NCBI GenBank assembly: GCA_947503655.1
Contig: CANNEP010000019.1
Span: 1 to 43,618, forward strand
Length of the DNA: 43,618 nucleotides
Reading direction: 5' to 3'
From: an uncultured Microbacterium sp.
GTDB taxonomy: Bacteria > Actinomycetota > Actinomycetes > Actinomycetales > Microbacteriaceae
Shown: positions 34,108-43,284 of the stretch, one piece after another
Layout: every line of letters starts with the position of its first letter
Position numbering within the stretch: the first letter of the stretch is position 1
Program-made: the position numbers and the translations under genes
The notes under the pieces: generated by a model
Database searches by the model: none
What the model was told of the DNA's origin: nothing
Seen by the model: only the letters and a program-made list of their open reading frames with translations

Positions 34108-34692
34108 ATGATGCGTCGCACCGTTTTCACTGCAGCTGCCACCGCAGCCCTCCTGGCCTTGACCCTCACCGGATGCTCCGCCGCCGGCGAAGGCGCCGGC
34201 CCTGCCGACACGAACCAGACCGCCACCGACGGCGCTGGCAACGCGGAAGCCGCCGAAGCATCCGCAGAACCCGAAGCGCCCGCCGAGCCCGAGGCTCCGG
34301 GGCTCAACACTCCCCTCACCCTCGGCACGTTCGAGTACACCGTCACCGGCCTCGAAGAGCTCGGCACCACGATCGGCGAAGAGCCGCTGTCAACGACGGC
34401 TCAGGGCACGTACCTGAAGATCGACCTCTCGGTGACAAACGTCGGTAACAAGTCCGAGACGTTCTTCGACAGCTACGTCACGCTCGTGGACGTCGAGGGC
34501 AAGCAGTACGACGCTGACTCCATGGCTCCGATCTACTTGCGCTCGGACGCGTCGTGGGTTTCGGGCATCAACCCGGGCAACACGATGGCTGGCCCGGTCG
34601 TCTTCGATGTCCCGGCTGGCACCGTCGCAGAATTCCTTATGGTGAAGGAAAACATGTTCGCTAGCGACGGCGAGCTCATCGCCCTCAAGTAG
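34108..34692 (+). CDS. DUF4352 (telokin-like) lipoprotein
   Basis: A 194-residue exported lipoprotein. The signal peptide runs from MMRRTVF through a hydrophobic stretch to the lipobox LTGC, with the lipidated Cys near residue 24. A Glu/Ala/Pro-rich linker (about 30-65) follows, then a beta-sandwich of the DUF4352 type (FEYTVTGLEELGTT, YLKIDLSVTNVGNKSETF, and the later GPVVFDVPAG). Such domains bind partners or sense the envelope; the role here is unknown. The start is set by AAAGGA (34097-34102). It diverges from a two-component system and may be its target or sensor partner. Confidence 0.85.
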   Translation: MMRRTVFTAAATAALLALTLTGCSAAGEGAGPADTNQTATDGAGNAEAAEASAEPEAPAEPEAPGLNTPLTLGTFEYTVTGLEELGTTIGEEPLSTTAQGTYLKIDLSVTNVGNKSETFFDSYVTLVDVEGKQYDADSMAPIYLRSDASWVSGINPGNTMAGPVVFDVPAGTVAEFLMVKENMFASDGELIALK

Positions 34693-34704
34693 TGCGATGA
34701 CAAG

Positions 34705-34751
34705 CAGCCCTGTCTGACGGCGCGTAGGGGACGCTCGTCGCAGGGCTGTTT
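34705..34751. terminator. bidirectional hairpin terminator
   Basis: CAGCCCTG (34705-34712) pairs with CAGGGCTG (34741-34748), with an inner hairpin of GACG and CGTC arms, followed by TTT. It lies between the convergent lipoprotein and yaeQ genes. Confidence 0.75.
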
Positions 34752-34755
34752 GGCG

Positions 34756-35295
34756 TTACGCCGCCGGCGTCTGGTGAATCGCGGTGCTGAGCGCCCGGCC
34801 GTTGAGGTCGAGGTAGAGCTGGCCCTCGGTGACCGAAACGGTCATCGTGTTACGGCGCTCCAACGCACCAACGGCATCGTCAACGAAGCCGCGATCGAAG
34901 CTGTGAATGATGATCTTGTCGGCCTCGTGGATCGTCTTGCCCGACCATGCCGTGATCACCTTCGCCGGATCCCGATGCGTGTACAGCGTCGTGCGATCGG
35001 CAAGCTTGCTACCGAAGTGCAAGCGCGAAGCGTCGGGCGCGCCGACTTCGATCCACGCGAGCACGCGGCCAGTGAGATCCTTCACCAAAATTGCCGGCTC
35101 GTCGACCGAAGCGATGCCAGAGGTGAAGTCAATGCCCTCTTCAAACTCAAGGCAGTACGCGAGCACGCGCGTCAACATGTACGCGTCCGTCTCCGACGGA
35201 TGCTGCGCGACGCGAAGCGTCAGCTCCTCATAAACCGACCGATCAACGTTGGCCAGATTCACCGTGAAATTGTAGATCGTCGCACCAGCCGCCAT
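34756..35295 (-). CDS. yaeQ: YaeQ family protein
   Basis: A 179-residue cytoplasmic protein of the YaeQ family, which has a fold related to PD-(D/E)XK nucleases. The reading ATIYNFTVNLANVDRSVYEE at the start and HPSETDAYMLTRVLAYCLEF are diagnostic, as are LAWIEVGAPDASRLHFGSK and the ending with LDLNGR. The Glu in WIEVG corresponds to the nuclease-like core, but no activity is firmly known. The E. coli member was once reported to act in transcription elongation. The gene stands alone, with TAAGCT 8 nt before its ATG. Confidence 0.9.
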   Translation of the reverse strand: MAAGATIYNFTVNLANVDRSVYEELTLRVAQHPSETDAYMLTRVLAYCLEFEEGIDFTSGIASVDEPAILVKDLTGRVLAWIEVGAPDASRLHFGSKLADRTTLYTHRDPAKVITAWSGKTIHEADKIIIHSFDRGFVDDAVGALERRNTMTVSVTEGQLYLDLNGRALSTAIHQTPAA

Positions 35296-35303
35296 AACAA
35301 ACG

Positions 35304-35309
35304 AGCTTA
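35304..35309 (-). promoter_or_regulatory. -10-like TAAGCT before yaeQ
   Basis: On the minus strand TAAGCT, 8 nt, then ATG at 35295. No ribosome binding site; the leader would be about two bases long. Confidence 0.4.
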
Positions 35310-35356
35310 GTGCGACGATCTACAAGGGCTCACCGCCCCGCGATGCCGAAAGGTGA

Positions 35357-36811
35357 CTATGCCTTCGGAATCACTCGGATGGTTCCGGTCACCGACTGCT
35401 CGCTCTCCCAGCAGTGGATGCCCTTGATGTCGGGCATCAGGTGCTTCGTGAAGACCGGATCCTTGCCCGCGCGACGCTGGGCCGAGTAGTCCTTCAGCAG
35501 GCGGAACGCGACCGGCGACAGCAATCCAATCGCCGTCAGGTTGATGAGCGCCATGATGCCCATCACGCCGTCAGCGGTGGCCCAAATGATGTCGGCGGAA
35601 GCGACGGAACCAACCAGGATCGCGATGACAGCGAGCAAGCGGTAGACGGTCAGCACACTGCGGTTGGTCGAGATGAACTCGATGTTCGATTCGCCGTAGT
35701 AGTAGTTGCCGAGGATCGAGCTGAACGCCAGCAGGAAGATAATGACGGTCAGCGCGATGTTAGCCCAAGCGCCGAGCGTTGACGCCAACGCGTTCTGCGT
35801 CAGCGAAATACCCACGACCGCGCCCGACAGGTCTGGCGTCGCAGCCAGAATGATGAACGCCGTGATCGAGCACACCAAGAACGTGTCGAAGTAGACGCCG
35901 AGCGTCTGCACGAGACCCTGCTTGACAGGGTGCGTGACAGCGGCCGAGGCACCAGCGTTCGGTGCTGAACCGAGACCAGCCTCGTTCGAGAACATGCCGC
36001 GCTTCACACCCGTCATGATGATGTAGCCGAGAGCACCGGCGGCAACTTCGCCGAAGCCGAAGGCCTCCGCGTAGATCGAGCCAAACACCTCAGGGATGCG
36101 GTCAATGTGCATGCCGACGACGATGAGTCCGAGGAGGAGGTAGCCGAGTGCCATGAGCGGAACCACGGCTTGCGTCACCGAGGCAATGCGGCGAACGCCG
36201 CCGAAGATGACGAGTGCGGTGAGCACGGCAAGCGCGCCGCCGACCGCCCACGGCAGCCACTCGCCGGCGCCGGTCGTTGCCGAGAACGTCTCGGTGATCG
36301 TGTTGGCCTGCAGCGAGCTAAACGCGAACGGGAAGCAGACGATCAGGATGATGGCGAACAGCACGCCCATCCATCGTGCGCCGAGGCCGTGCTGCATGTA
36401 GTACGCCGGACCGCCACGGAAGCCGTCTTTGTCGCGCACTTTGAAGGTTTGACCCAGTGTCGATTCGATGAAGCTCGACGCGCCACCGATGAAGGCCATC
36501 GTCCACATCCAGAAAACCGCACCCGGCCCCGCCAACGCAATCGCGGTTCCGACGCCCGCGATATTGCCAACGCCCACGCGGGATGCCGCAGAAATCGTGA
36601 ACGCTTGGAAGGCAGAAACTGACTGCTTTTTGCCGTTCTCATCCAGGGGCGTCTTGTCGGTGAGCGTGCGGAACATGTCGGGCAGGAGGCGGAATTGCAC
36701 GACGCCGGAACGCGCGGTGAAGTAGAGGCCCAGCAACAGCAACACCGGGAGAACGATGAAAGTCCAGAGTCCGTCGCCGGCGTCAGCAATAAATGTATTG
36801 AGCCAATCCAT
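35357..36811 (-). CDS. AGCS-family sodium:alanine/glycine symporter
   Basis: A 484-residue importer with about eleven helices. Typical stretches are FQAFTISAASRVGVGNIAGV (helix 3 region), GGPAYYMQHGLGARWMGVLF, MTGVKRGMFSNEAGLGSAPNAGA, and TATYYG-like ILGNYYYGESNIEF near helix 9. The family takes up D- or L-alanine and glycine with sodium. GATACT lies exactly 6 nt before the ATG, and the intervening AGGGGG touches the start codon, too close for a normal ribosome binding site. A second, clearly different member of the same family starts 200 bp away on the other strand. Confidence 0.92.
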   Translation of the reverse strand: MDWLNTFIADAGDGLWTFIVLPVLLLLGLYFTARSGVVQFRLLPDMFRTLTDKTPLDENGKKQSVSAFQAFTISAASRVGVGNIAGVGTAIALAGPGAVFWMWTMAFIGGASSFIESTLGQTFKVRDKDGFRGGPAYYMQHGLGARWMGVLFAIILIVCFPFAFSSLQANTITETFSATTGAGEWLPWAVGGALAVLTALVIFGGVRRIASVTQAVVPLMALGYLLLGLIVVGMHIDRIPEVFGSIYAEAFGFGEVAAGALGYIIMTGVKRGMFSNEAGLGSAPNAGASAAVTHPVKQGLVQTLGVYFDTFLVCSITAFIILAATPDLSGAVVGISLTQNALASTLGAWANIALTVIIFLLAFSSILGNYYYGESNIEFISTNRSVLTVYRLLAVIAILVGSVASADIIWATADGVMGIMALINLTAIGLLSPVAFRLLKDYSAQRRAGKDPVFTKHLMPDIKGIHCWESEQSVTGTIRVIPKA

Positions 36812-36817
36812 CCCCCT

Positions 36818-36823
36818 AGTATC
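36818..36823 (-). promoter_or_regulatory. -10 GATACT, leaderless symporter start
   Basis: On the minus strand GATACT, 6 nt, then ATG at 36811. Five of six positions fit TATACT. Confidence 0.5.
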
Positions 36824-37011
36824 GCGGCGATCAGCCGTTTTCGCAGAGGGTATCGACGCGAGCCACGGTTACAACCGGTGAACTTTTTCTCATAAAAGTG
36901 ATGTCATCGCGCGGTGGAAATGTGAATCTCCCTAGAATCGGGAAACATCTTGATCCCTGATCCTGGGTGCGCGCGCACATCGACGTCGCACTCGCTGAAA
37001 CGAGGAAACTC

Positions 37012-38478
37012 ATGGTCGAATCCATTGAGTCTGTACTGGGTGCCATGAGCAGCTTTATTTGGGGCCCCTGGCTCCTGATTCCGCTGCTGCTGGGCACCGG
37101 CCTGTATCTCACGATCCGCCTCGGCGGTATCCAGTTCTTGAAGCTCGGAGCGGGACTCCGCCTCGGCCTCCTGCGTCGCAAGGACGACGGAGCCGACGGC
37201 GACATTTCGCAGTTCCAGGCGCTGACGACGGCACTCGCCGCCACCGTCGGAACCGGAAACATCGTCGGTGTTGCCACCGCCATCGGTATCGGTGGCCCCG
37301 GCGCACTGTTCTGGATGTGGGTCACAGGTCTGCTCGGCATGGCGTCGAAGTACTCGGAAGCTTTCCTCGGCGTGCGGTTCCGCACGAAGGACTCGGCAGG
37401 CGAGCAAAACGGTGGCCCGCAGATGTACCTCGAACGCGGTATTAAGGGCCCACTCGGCAAGGTTCTCGCAATCTCGTTCGCGATCTTCACCGTGTTCGCT
37501 TGCTTCGGCATCGGCAACATGACCCAGGGCAACTCGATCGCCGCCAACATGGAGCGCAGCTTCTCGCTGCCGACGTGGGCGACCGGCGCCATCCTCACCG
37601 TCTTCGCACTCCTCGTGCTCGTCGGTGGCATCAAGTCGATCGGTCGCGTCACGGCCGGATTCGTGCCCGTCATGATCGTGTTCTACGTCGTCAGCGCGCT
37701 GTACATTCTGATCGCCAACGTCGGTGACCTGCCCGCGGCCGTCGGCCTGATTTTCGCTGACGCTTTCACCGGCAGTGCCGCTGTCGGCGGCTTCGCTGGT
37801 TCCGTTCTCATCATCGCGATTCAGTACGGTGTTGCCCGCGGCATCTTCTCCAACGAGTCGGGCATGGGATCGGCCGCTATCGCCGCGGCTGCCGCGAAGA
37901 CGAGCCACCCGGTTCGCCAGGGTCTCGTCTCGATGACGCAGACGTTCATCGACACGATCATCGTCGTCACCATGACCGGTCTCGTGATCGTCACGACCGG
38001 TGCCTACGCGTTCGTCGACGATAAGGGCGACCAAATCGACGCCTCACTCATGACCGGTGAAGCCTTCACTCACGGCCTGCCCGGAGAGTGGGGCCACTGG
38101 GTCGTCACGATCGCTCTCGCGATGTTCGCGTTCTCGACGATCCTCGGGTGGTCGTACTACGGCGAACGCAACATCGAGCGCCTCTTCGGACGTAGCCTCG
38201 TGCTGCCGTTCCGCATTGTGTTCTCGCTCGTCGTTTTTGTCGGCTGCACGATGCCGCTGAGCGTGGTGTGGACGTTCTCCGACGTCATGAACGGCCTGAT
38301 GGCACTGCCGAACCTCATCGGCCTCATCATTCTGTCGGGCCTCGTCGTTCGCGAAACGAAGTTCTACCTCAAGAACGACGCGAAGCTGCTTGCGACGACC
38401 GCTCAGGTCGACGCGTTCATGAAGGGTCAGCCCGGTTGGGACGAGTGGCGCTTCCACGAGAAGGCGCTGCAAGACTAG
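37012..38478 (+). CDS. second AGCS-family sodium:amino acid symporter
   Basis: A 488-residue paralogue of the divergent symporter. Shared landmarks are FQALTTALAATVGTGNIVGV, GGPQMYLERGIKGPLGKVL, ARGIFSNESGMGSAAIAAA and FSTILGWSYYGERNIERLF. The differences throughout suggest an old duplication and different substrates. The start is fixed by GAGGAAA (37002-37008), unlike its partner, which looks leaderless. An in-frame ATG 45 bases upstream is therefore less likely. A hairpin terminator follows. Confidence 0.92.
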   Translation: MVESIESVLGAMSSFIWGPWLLIPLLLGTGLYLTIRLGGIQFLKLGAGLRLGLLRRKDDGADGDISQFQALTTALAATVGTGNIVGVATAIGIGGPGALFWMWVTGLLGMASKYSEAFLGVRFRTKDSAGEQNGGPQMYLERGIKGPLGKVLAISFAIFTVFACFGIGNMTQGNSIAANMERSFSLPTWATGAILTVFALLVLVGGIKSIGRVTAGFVPVMIVFYVVSALYILIANVGDLPAAVGLIFADAFTGSAAVGGFAGSVLIIAIQYGVARGIFSNESGMGSAAIAAAAAKTSHPVRQGLVSMTQTFIDTIIVVTMTGLVIVTTGAYAFVDDKGDQIDASLMTGEAFTHGLPGEWGHWVVTIALAMFAFSTILGWSYYGERNIERLFGRSLVLPFRIVFSLVVFVGCTMPLSVVWTFSDVMNGLMALPNLIGLIILSGLVVRETKFYLKNDAKLLATTAQVDAFMKGQPGWDEWRFHEKALQD

Positions 38479-38510
38479 CGGAACCATTACGCACGTAACG
38501 GCGTGCGAAA

Positions 38511-38551
38511 CGGTGCCGAGGCTCTCACGAGGGCCTCGGCACCGGTCGTTT
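38511..38551 (+). terminator. hairpin terminator after the second symporter
   Basis: A perfect 12-bp stem (38511-38522 with 38533-38544) with a 10-base loop, followed by GTCGTTT. Confidence 0.75.
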
Positions 38552-38648
38552 ACATGCCTGCCGCGGCATATCGACGTCGATAGGTTGGCAACAGCGGCGG
38601 CACTCGATCGTTGCTCATCCTGGGTGCTCGCGCACTCGGCCAACAGGA

Positions 38649-39764
38649 ATGATGTCGATCATCTCCCCCACCGTTGCCGCTCCGGCATCCACCCTCGGTC
38701 CCATTCGCCAAACGCACGCTCGCCAGGGCGATTTTCCACCCCTCACGCGCAGTTACTCAGCGCTCTCCGAGATCATTCGCGAGTCCGGCTTCCTCGCGCG
38801 AACGCCGCGGTTCTACCTCCTCGTCGGCATCGCCATCGCGGTCGGATTCGCTGGCGTTCTCACCGCCAGCATCCTCATCGGCGACAGCTGGTTCCAACTC
38901 CTCCCGGCCGCGGCCTTCGGCATCTTGTTCACGCAGGTCGCATTTTTGGCTCACGAAGCAGCGCACCGCCAGATTTTGGCAACAGGCCCGGCGAATGACC
39001 GACTGGGACGCGTGCTCATCGCCGCAGTGGGCATGAGCTACGCCTGGTGGGATTCCAAGCACACCCGCCACCATGCCAATCCGAACCGCGCCGGCAAAGA
39101 CCCCGACGTCGCCGTCGACACCATTTCATTCCTCGAAGAAGATGCCCGCACGGCGCGGGGACTTCGCAAGCTCATCACACGCAAGCAGGGGTGGTTGTTC
39201 TTTCCGTTGCTGACGCTCGAAGGTCTCAATCTGCACGCGCACAGCGTTCGTCACCTCGCGCGGCGCGAGAAGGTTCCGGGTCGGTGGACCGAAATCGGCA
39301 TGCTGACGGTGCGCACGATCCTGGTTTTCGGCCCCATCTTTCTGTTCCTACCTCTCGGTAAAGCGGTCGCCTTCATCGCGCTCATGCTGGCCGTGTTCGG
39401 TGTTTATATGGGTGCAGTGTTCGCCCCGAACCACAAAGGCATGCCGATCATCGCGCACGATGCGCGCCTCGACTTCTTCTCGAAGCAGGTGCGTACGTCA
39501 CGCAATATTCGCGGCGGCTGGTGGGCGACGTGGCTCATGGGTGGCCTGAACTACCAGATTGAGCACCACCTGTTTCCGTCGATGGCCCGCCCCTACTTGG
39601 CGCGCACCCGCGCGATCGTGCGGGAGTTCTGCCAAAGCGAGGGTGTGCCGTACACCGAGACGACGCTACGGCAGTCGTACGCACGCGTGATCGCCTACTT
39701 GAATGAGGTCGGGCTTGCGGCGCGCGACCCGTTCGAGTGCCCGCTGATGGCACGCCGGGCGTAG
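38649..39764 (+). CDS. membrane fatty acid desaturase (acyl-lipid type)
   Basis: A 371-residue di-iron desaturase that introduces double bonds into membrane acyl chains. The three histidine boxes are AHEAAHRQ (His102, His106), KHTRHHANPN (His138, His141, His142) and QIEHHLFPSM (His306, His307). The Gln before the third box is typical of front-end and actinobacterial acyl-lipid desaturases. Four or more helices lie between the boxes. No cytochrome b5 domain is fused, so an external electron donor is needed; none is encoded nearby. The start is the first of two ATGs (38649/38652), with AGGA too close to be convincing. Cold-related control would be expected but no element was seen. Confidence 0.9.
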   Translation: MMSIISPTVAAPASTLGPIRQTHARQGDFPPLTRSYSALSEIIRESGFLARTPRFYLLVGIAIAVGFAGVLTASILIGDSWFQLLPAAAFGILFTQVAFLAHEAAHRQILATGPANDRLGRVLIAAVGMSYAWWDSKHTRHHANPNRAGKDPDVAVDTISFLEEDARTARGLRKLITRKQGWLFFPLLTLEGLNLHAHSVRHLARREKVPGRWTEIGMLTVRTILVFGPIFLFLPLGKAVAFIALMLAVFGVYMGAVFAPNHKGMPIIAHDARLDFFSKQVRTSRNIRGGWWATWLMGGLNYQIEHHLFPSMARPYLARTRAIVREFCQSEGVPYTETTLRQSYARVIAYLNEVGLAARDPFECPLMARRA

Positions 39765-39778
39765 CCTGCAACGTAAAA

Positions 39779-39811
39779 GCCGGCCCTCGTGAATAGATCA
39801 CGAGGGCCGGC
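39779..39811. terminator. bidirectional terminator (desaturase / ppsA)
   Basis: A perfect 13-bp stem, 39779-39791 with 39799-39811, and a 7-base loop AATAGAT. TTTT follows on the minus side and a T-rich run on the plus side. Confidence 0.88.
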
Positions 39812-39833
39812 TGCTTGGCTTTACCGCACCGTC

Positions 39834-42218
39834 TTACTTGACCGCGGTTTCCAGCTGAGCAAGGCGCAGCCACGTGTCAACGACGGTGTCGGGGTTGAGC
39901 GACATCGACTCGATCCCCTGCTCGACGAGCCAGTCGGCGAGGTCGGGGTGGTCGCTCGGGCCCTGACCACAAATGCCGACGTACTTGCCAGCGCGACGGC
40001 ACGCCTCAATGGCCATCGTCAGCATCTTGCGGACGGCGGGGTCGCGCTCGTCGAACGTCGCGGCTACGAGGCCCGAGTCGCGGTCGAGACCGAGCGTCAG
40101 CTGCGTCATGTCGTTCGAGCCGATCGAGAAGCCGTCGAAGTACTCGAGGAACTCGTCGGCCAGCACGGCGTTCGACGGCAGTTCGCACATCATGATGACC
40201 CGCAGGCCGTTTTCGCCACGACGCAGGCCGTTGGCCGCGAGCAGTTCGGTGACTGCAGCCGCTTCGCCCAGGGTACGGACGAATGGAACCATGATCTCGA
40301 TGTTCGTGAGTCCCATTTCGTCACGCACGTAGCGGATCGCTTCGCACTCCATGTCGAAGCAGGCGCGGAAGTCCTCGGAGATGTAGCGCGAGGCACCGCG
40401 GTAGCCGAGCATGGGGTTCTCTTCGTGCGGCTCGTAGAGCTCGCCACCGACGAGGTTGGCGTACTCGTTCGACTTGAAGTCGCTGAGACGCACGATGACC
40501 TTTTCCGGCGCAAAGGCGGCACCGATCATCGAGACGCCTTCGGCGACGCGCTTCACGAAGTACTCGCGCGGCGATGCGTAGGCGCCGATGCGCTCGTTGA
40601 TTTCTTCCTGCAGGTCGGCATCGATCGTGTCGAGTTCGAGGAGCGCACGCGGGTGGATACCGATCTGGCGGTTGATGATGAACTCGAGACGGGCCAAGCC
40701 CACACCGCGGTTTGGGATCTTCGAGAACGAGAACGCTTGGTCCGGGGTTCCCACGTTCATCATGATCTTGGTCGGCGCCTCCGGCATGTCGTCGAGGCGT
40801 GTGATTACCTCTTCGAACGGCAGGAGTCCGTCGTAGACGAAACCGGTGTCACCCTCGGCACAGGAAACGGTGACGGGCTGACCGGGAGTCAGCTGTGCCG
40901 TTGCATCACCGGTGCCAACGACGGCGGGGATGCCGAGTTCGCGCGCGATGATCGCGGCGTGGCACGTGCGACCACCGCGGTTGGTGACGATGGCCGAGGC
41001 CAGCTTCATGATCGGTTCCCAGTCGGGGTCGGTCATGTCGGCAACGAGCACGTCGCCAGCGCGGAACGATGCCATCTGGTCAATCGACGTCAGGACGTTG
41101 ACTGCACCGGCGCCGATCTTCTGACCGATCGCGCGACCGGTCGAGATCACGTCGCTCTGACGCTCGAGCACGAAGCGGCGGGTGACGTTGCCGTCAACGC
41201 GCGAGACCACCGTCTCGGGGCGTGCCTGCAGAATGTAGAGCTTGCCGTCGAGACCATCGCGGCCCCACTCGATGTCCATCGGGCGACCGTAGTGGTCCTG
41301 AATGATGAGCGCCTGGCGCGCGAGGTCTTCGACCTCGGCGTCGGTGATCGAGAACTGCCCGCGCTCGTCAACATCGACATCGGTGAAGACGGTGCTGGCA
41401 CCGGCTTCCTTGGCATCGGTGTAAACCATCTTGATGGCCTTCTCACCGACGGCGCGCTTGAGGGTCGCGGGGCGGTTCGCGCGCAGGGCGGGCTTGTACA
41501 CGTAGAACTCGTCCGGGTTCACGGCGCCCTGAACAACAGCCTCACCGAGGCCGTACGAGCTCGTGATGAACACGGCGTCATCGAAGCCCGACTCGGTGTC
41601 GATCGTGAACATGACGCCCGAAGCACCGATGTCCGAACGCACCATGCGCTGCACGCCGACGGAGAGTGCGACGTCGTGGTGGTCGAAGCCGTGGTGCACG
41701 CGGTAGGCGATGGCGCGGTCGTTGTAGAGCGACGCGAACACGCTGCGAACGGCGGCGAGGATGTTGTCGATGCCGCTGATGTTGAGGAACGTTTCCTGCT
41801 GACCGGCAAACGAAGCGTCGGGCAGGTCTTCTGCGGTCGCGCTCGAGCGCACGGCCCACGACACGGCGTCGGGCTGCGGGTCGGTCTCAACGAGCTCCTG
41901 GTATGCCGAGCGAATGTCAGCCTCAAGGTCTGCGGGCAGCTCCTGGGTCTCGATCCAGTTGCGCACCGCGGCACCCACGCGGGCAAGCTCCGCGACGTCG
42001 GCAACGTCGAGCGTCTCCACTGCGGTGCGAATGCGGTCAACCAGACCGTCATGAGCCAAGAACGAACGATAAGCGTCGGCCGTCGTCGCGAAGCCGCGCG
42101 GCACGCTCACGCCGGCACCGGAGAGGTTTGACACCATCTCACCGAGGGAGGCGTTCTTGCCACCCACCTGTGCGACGTCATTCATTCCAAGTTCGTTGAA
42201 CCACAAGACGTTGGTCAT
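39834..42218 (-). CDS. ppsA: phosphoenolpyruvate synthase (pyruvate, water dikinase)
   Basis: A 794-residue enzyme converting pyruvate, ATP and water to PEP, AMP and phosphate, the entry step of gluconeogenesis from three-carbon substrates. The order is: N-terminal ATP-grasp domain ([30 protein letters not shown]), the swivelling phosphohistidine domain with His420 in [20 protein letters not shown], and the C-terminal PEP/pyruvate barrel ([12 protein letters not shown], then [19 protein letters not shown], then [11 protein letters not shown] with the proton-donor Cys). The full length matches the family. The start has AGGGAG upstream. The regulator gene ppsR ends 56 bp upstream on the same strand, so the two form an operon. 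Confidence 0.96.
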   Translation of the reverse strand: MTNVLWFNELGMNDVAQVGGKNASLGEMVSNLSGAGVSVPRGFATTADAYRSFLAHDGLVDRIRTAVETLDVADVAELARVGAAVRNWIETQELPADLEADIRSAYQELVETDPQPDAVSWAVRSSATAEDLPDASFAGQQETFLNISGIDNILAAVRSVFASLYNDRAIAYRVHHGFDHHDVALSVGVQRMVRSDIGASGVMFTIDTESGFDDAVFITSSYGLGEAVVQGAVNPDEFYVYKPALRANRPATLKRAVGEKAIKMVYTDAKEAGASTVFTDVDVDERGQFSITDAEVEDLARQALIIQDHYGRPMDIEWGRDGLDGKLYILQARPETVVSRVDGNVTRRFVLERQSDVISTGRAIGQKIGAGAVNVLTSIDQMASFRAGDVLVADMTDPDWEPIMKLASAIVTNRGGRTCHAAIIARELGIPAVVGTGDATAQLTPGQPVTVSCAEGDTGFVYDGLLPFEEVITRLDDMPEAPTKIMMNVGTPDQAFSFSKIPNRGVGLARLEFIINRQIGIHPRALLELDTIDADLQEEINERIGAYASPREYFVKRVAEGVSMIGAAFAPEKVIVRLSDFKSNEYANLVGGELYEPHEENPMLGYRGASRYISEDFRACFDMECEAIRYVRDEMGLTNIEIMVPFVRTLGEAAAVTELLAANGLRRGENGLRVIMMCELPSNAVLADEFLEYFDGFSIGSNDMTQLTLGLDRDSGLVAATFDERDPAVRKMLTMAIEACRRAGKYVGICGQGPSDHPDLADWLVEQGIESMSLNPDTVVDTWLRLAQLETAVK

Positions 42219-42274
42219 TGGAGATACTCCCTGTTGAGCGGGTTAATGCGATGGGGCTGAGCGCGTCGTGCGTG

Positions 42275-43138
42275 CTAGGCCCGCAACCGCATGGATTGCA
42301 TGATGACAGCGGACATTTCTTCAACGGACTTTGTTGAAGAATTCAAGAACGGAACCCGGTTGCGCCGATACAGGTCTTCAGCGCGGCGCAATTCGAGTGT
42401 GCATTGCGCGAGCGACGCGTAGACCGAGTCGGGGCGGCGCTCATGGCGCACCTGGCTGAGACGACGTGGCGTCGTCGTCAGGCCGAAGCACTTCTTGGCG
42501 TAGGGCGCGACGGTCGGCGGCAACGTTTCAGTGGGAAAGTCATCGTCGGTCAGCGGGTAGTTCGCCACCAGCAGGCCGTACTGCAGCGCGAGGTACATCG
42601 TCGTCGGCGTCTTGCCGCAGCGCGACGGCGCGATGATGATGACATCGGCCTGGTCGAGCGCCCGAAAACTTTGCGCATCGTCGTGCTCGATCGCGTACTC
42701 GACGGCACGCATGCGTGCGAAGTACCGTTCGGCATCGCCCAGGCCGTGAAACGAGCCGGGTCGCACCGACGCTGTCGTGCCCAAGGCCAGCTCAAGTTCG
42801 CGCAGGTGCCCGCCGAGCAGGTCGATGGTTTCAAACTCCGACGCGTGAAGCACCGCCAACACATCGGCAGACTTCACGGTCGTGAAGATGAGCGGGTTCT
42901 CGCCCGCGTCGCGACTGCGCGTCAGCGTTGCGAGCACCTTCTTCGCGCCGGGGACGGTCGCGACGAACGGAACCGTATGGCGACGAAAGCGGGTGTCGGG
43001 AAAGTTTGCGAGAAGCGCGTTGCCGAGCGTCTCTACCGTCACACCCGTGCTGTCGGAGATGAAGTACACCGCACGCGCCACACCGGCAGCACCTGCTGGG
43101 TCGGTTACCAGTGGGGTGTTCGGCAGCGGTGCCGTCAT
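42275..43138 (-). CDS. ppsR: PEP synthase regulatory protein (bifunctional kinase/pyrophosphorylase, DUF299)
   Basis: A 287-residue regulator that inactivates PEP synthase by ADP-dependent phosphorylation of a Thr near the catalytic His and reactivates it by phosphate-dependent removal. The family signature is the P-loop APSRCGKTPTTMYLA (about 170-184); the N-terminus has YFISDSTGVTVETLGNALL. Position directly before ppsA confirms the target. The ATG at 43138 is chosen over the TTG at 43144 because GAGGGA lies 7 nt upstream. Confidence 0.94.
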   Translation of the reverse strand: MTAPLPNTPLVTDPAGAAGVARAVYFISDSTGVTVETLGNALLANFPDTRFRRHTVPFVATVPGAKKVLATLTRSRDAGENPLIFTTVKSADVLAVLHASEFETIDLLGGHLRELELALGTTASVRPGSFHGLGDAERYFARMRAVEYAIEHDDAQSFRALDQADVIIIAPSRCGKTPTTMYLALQYGLLVANYPLTDDDFPTETLPPTVAPYAKKCFGLTTTPRRLSQVRHERRPDSVYASLAQCTLELRRAEDLYRRNRVPFLNSSTKSVEEMSAVIMQSMRLRA

Positions 43139-43284
43139 GCGCAAATCCCTCGTGCGTGGAGTGGGTCACTTCCACCGTAAAGAAGGATCAGGAGTTCATT
43201 TGACCAAACCGACCTTCAAAAACTGCAGAATTTATCGCCACAGCAAGTGCCTGGTTCCGCCCGTGCACCCCACGTGCGATCGAT

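Noticed and set aside
36904..38034. 376-codon minus-strand frame opposite the second symporter
   Set aside because: The sequence is rich in Asp, Arg and Glu in a pattern typical of the antisense of membrane-helix codons; the plus-strand gene is certain.
39789..42131. 780-codon open frame on the plus strand opposite ppsA
   Set aside because: ppsA on the minus strand has all catalytic motifs and full length. The plus frame has no domain I recognise and arises because GC-rich third positions suppress stop codons in that antisense frame.
941..43259. TGGTTCCG as a chromosome-segregation (KOPS-like) or Chi-like polar motif
   Set aside because: The two orientations are almost equal in number (17 and 15 by hand count), while such motifs are expected to be strongly biased within one replichore. 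Not fully excluded if the window spans the terminus.
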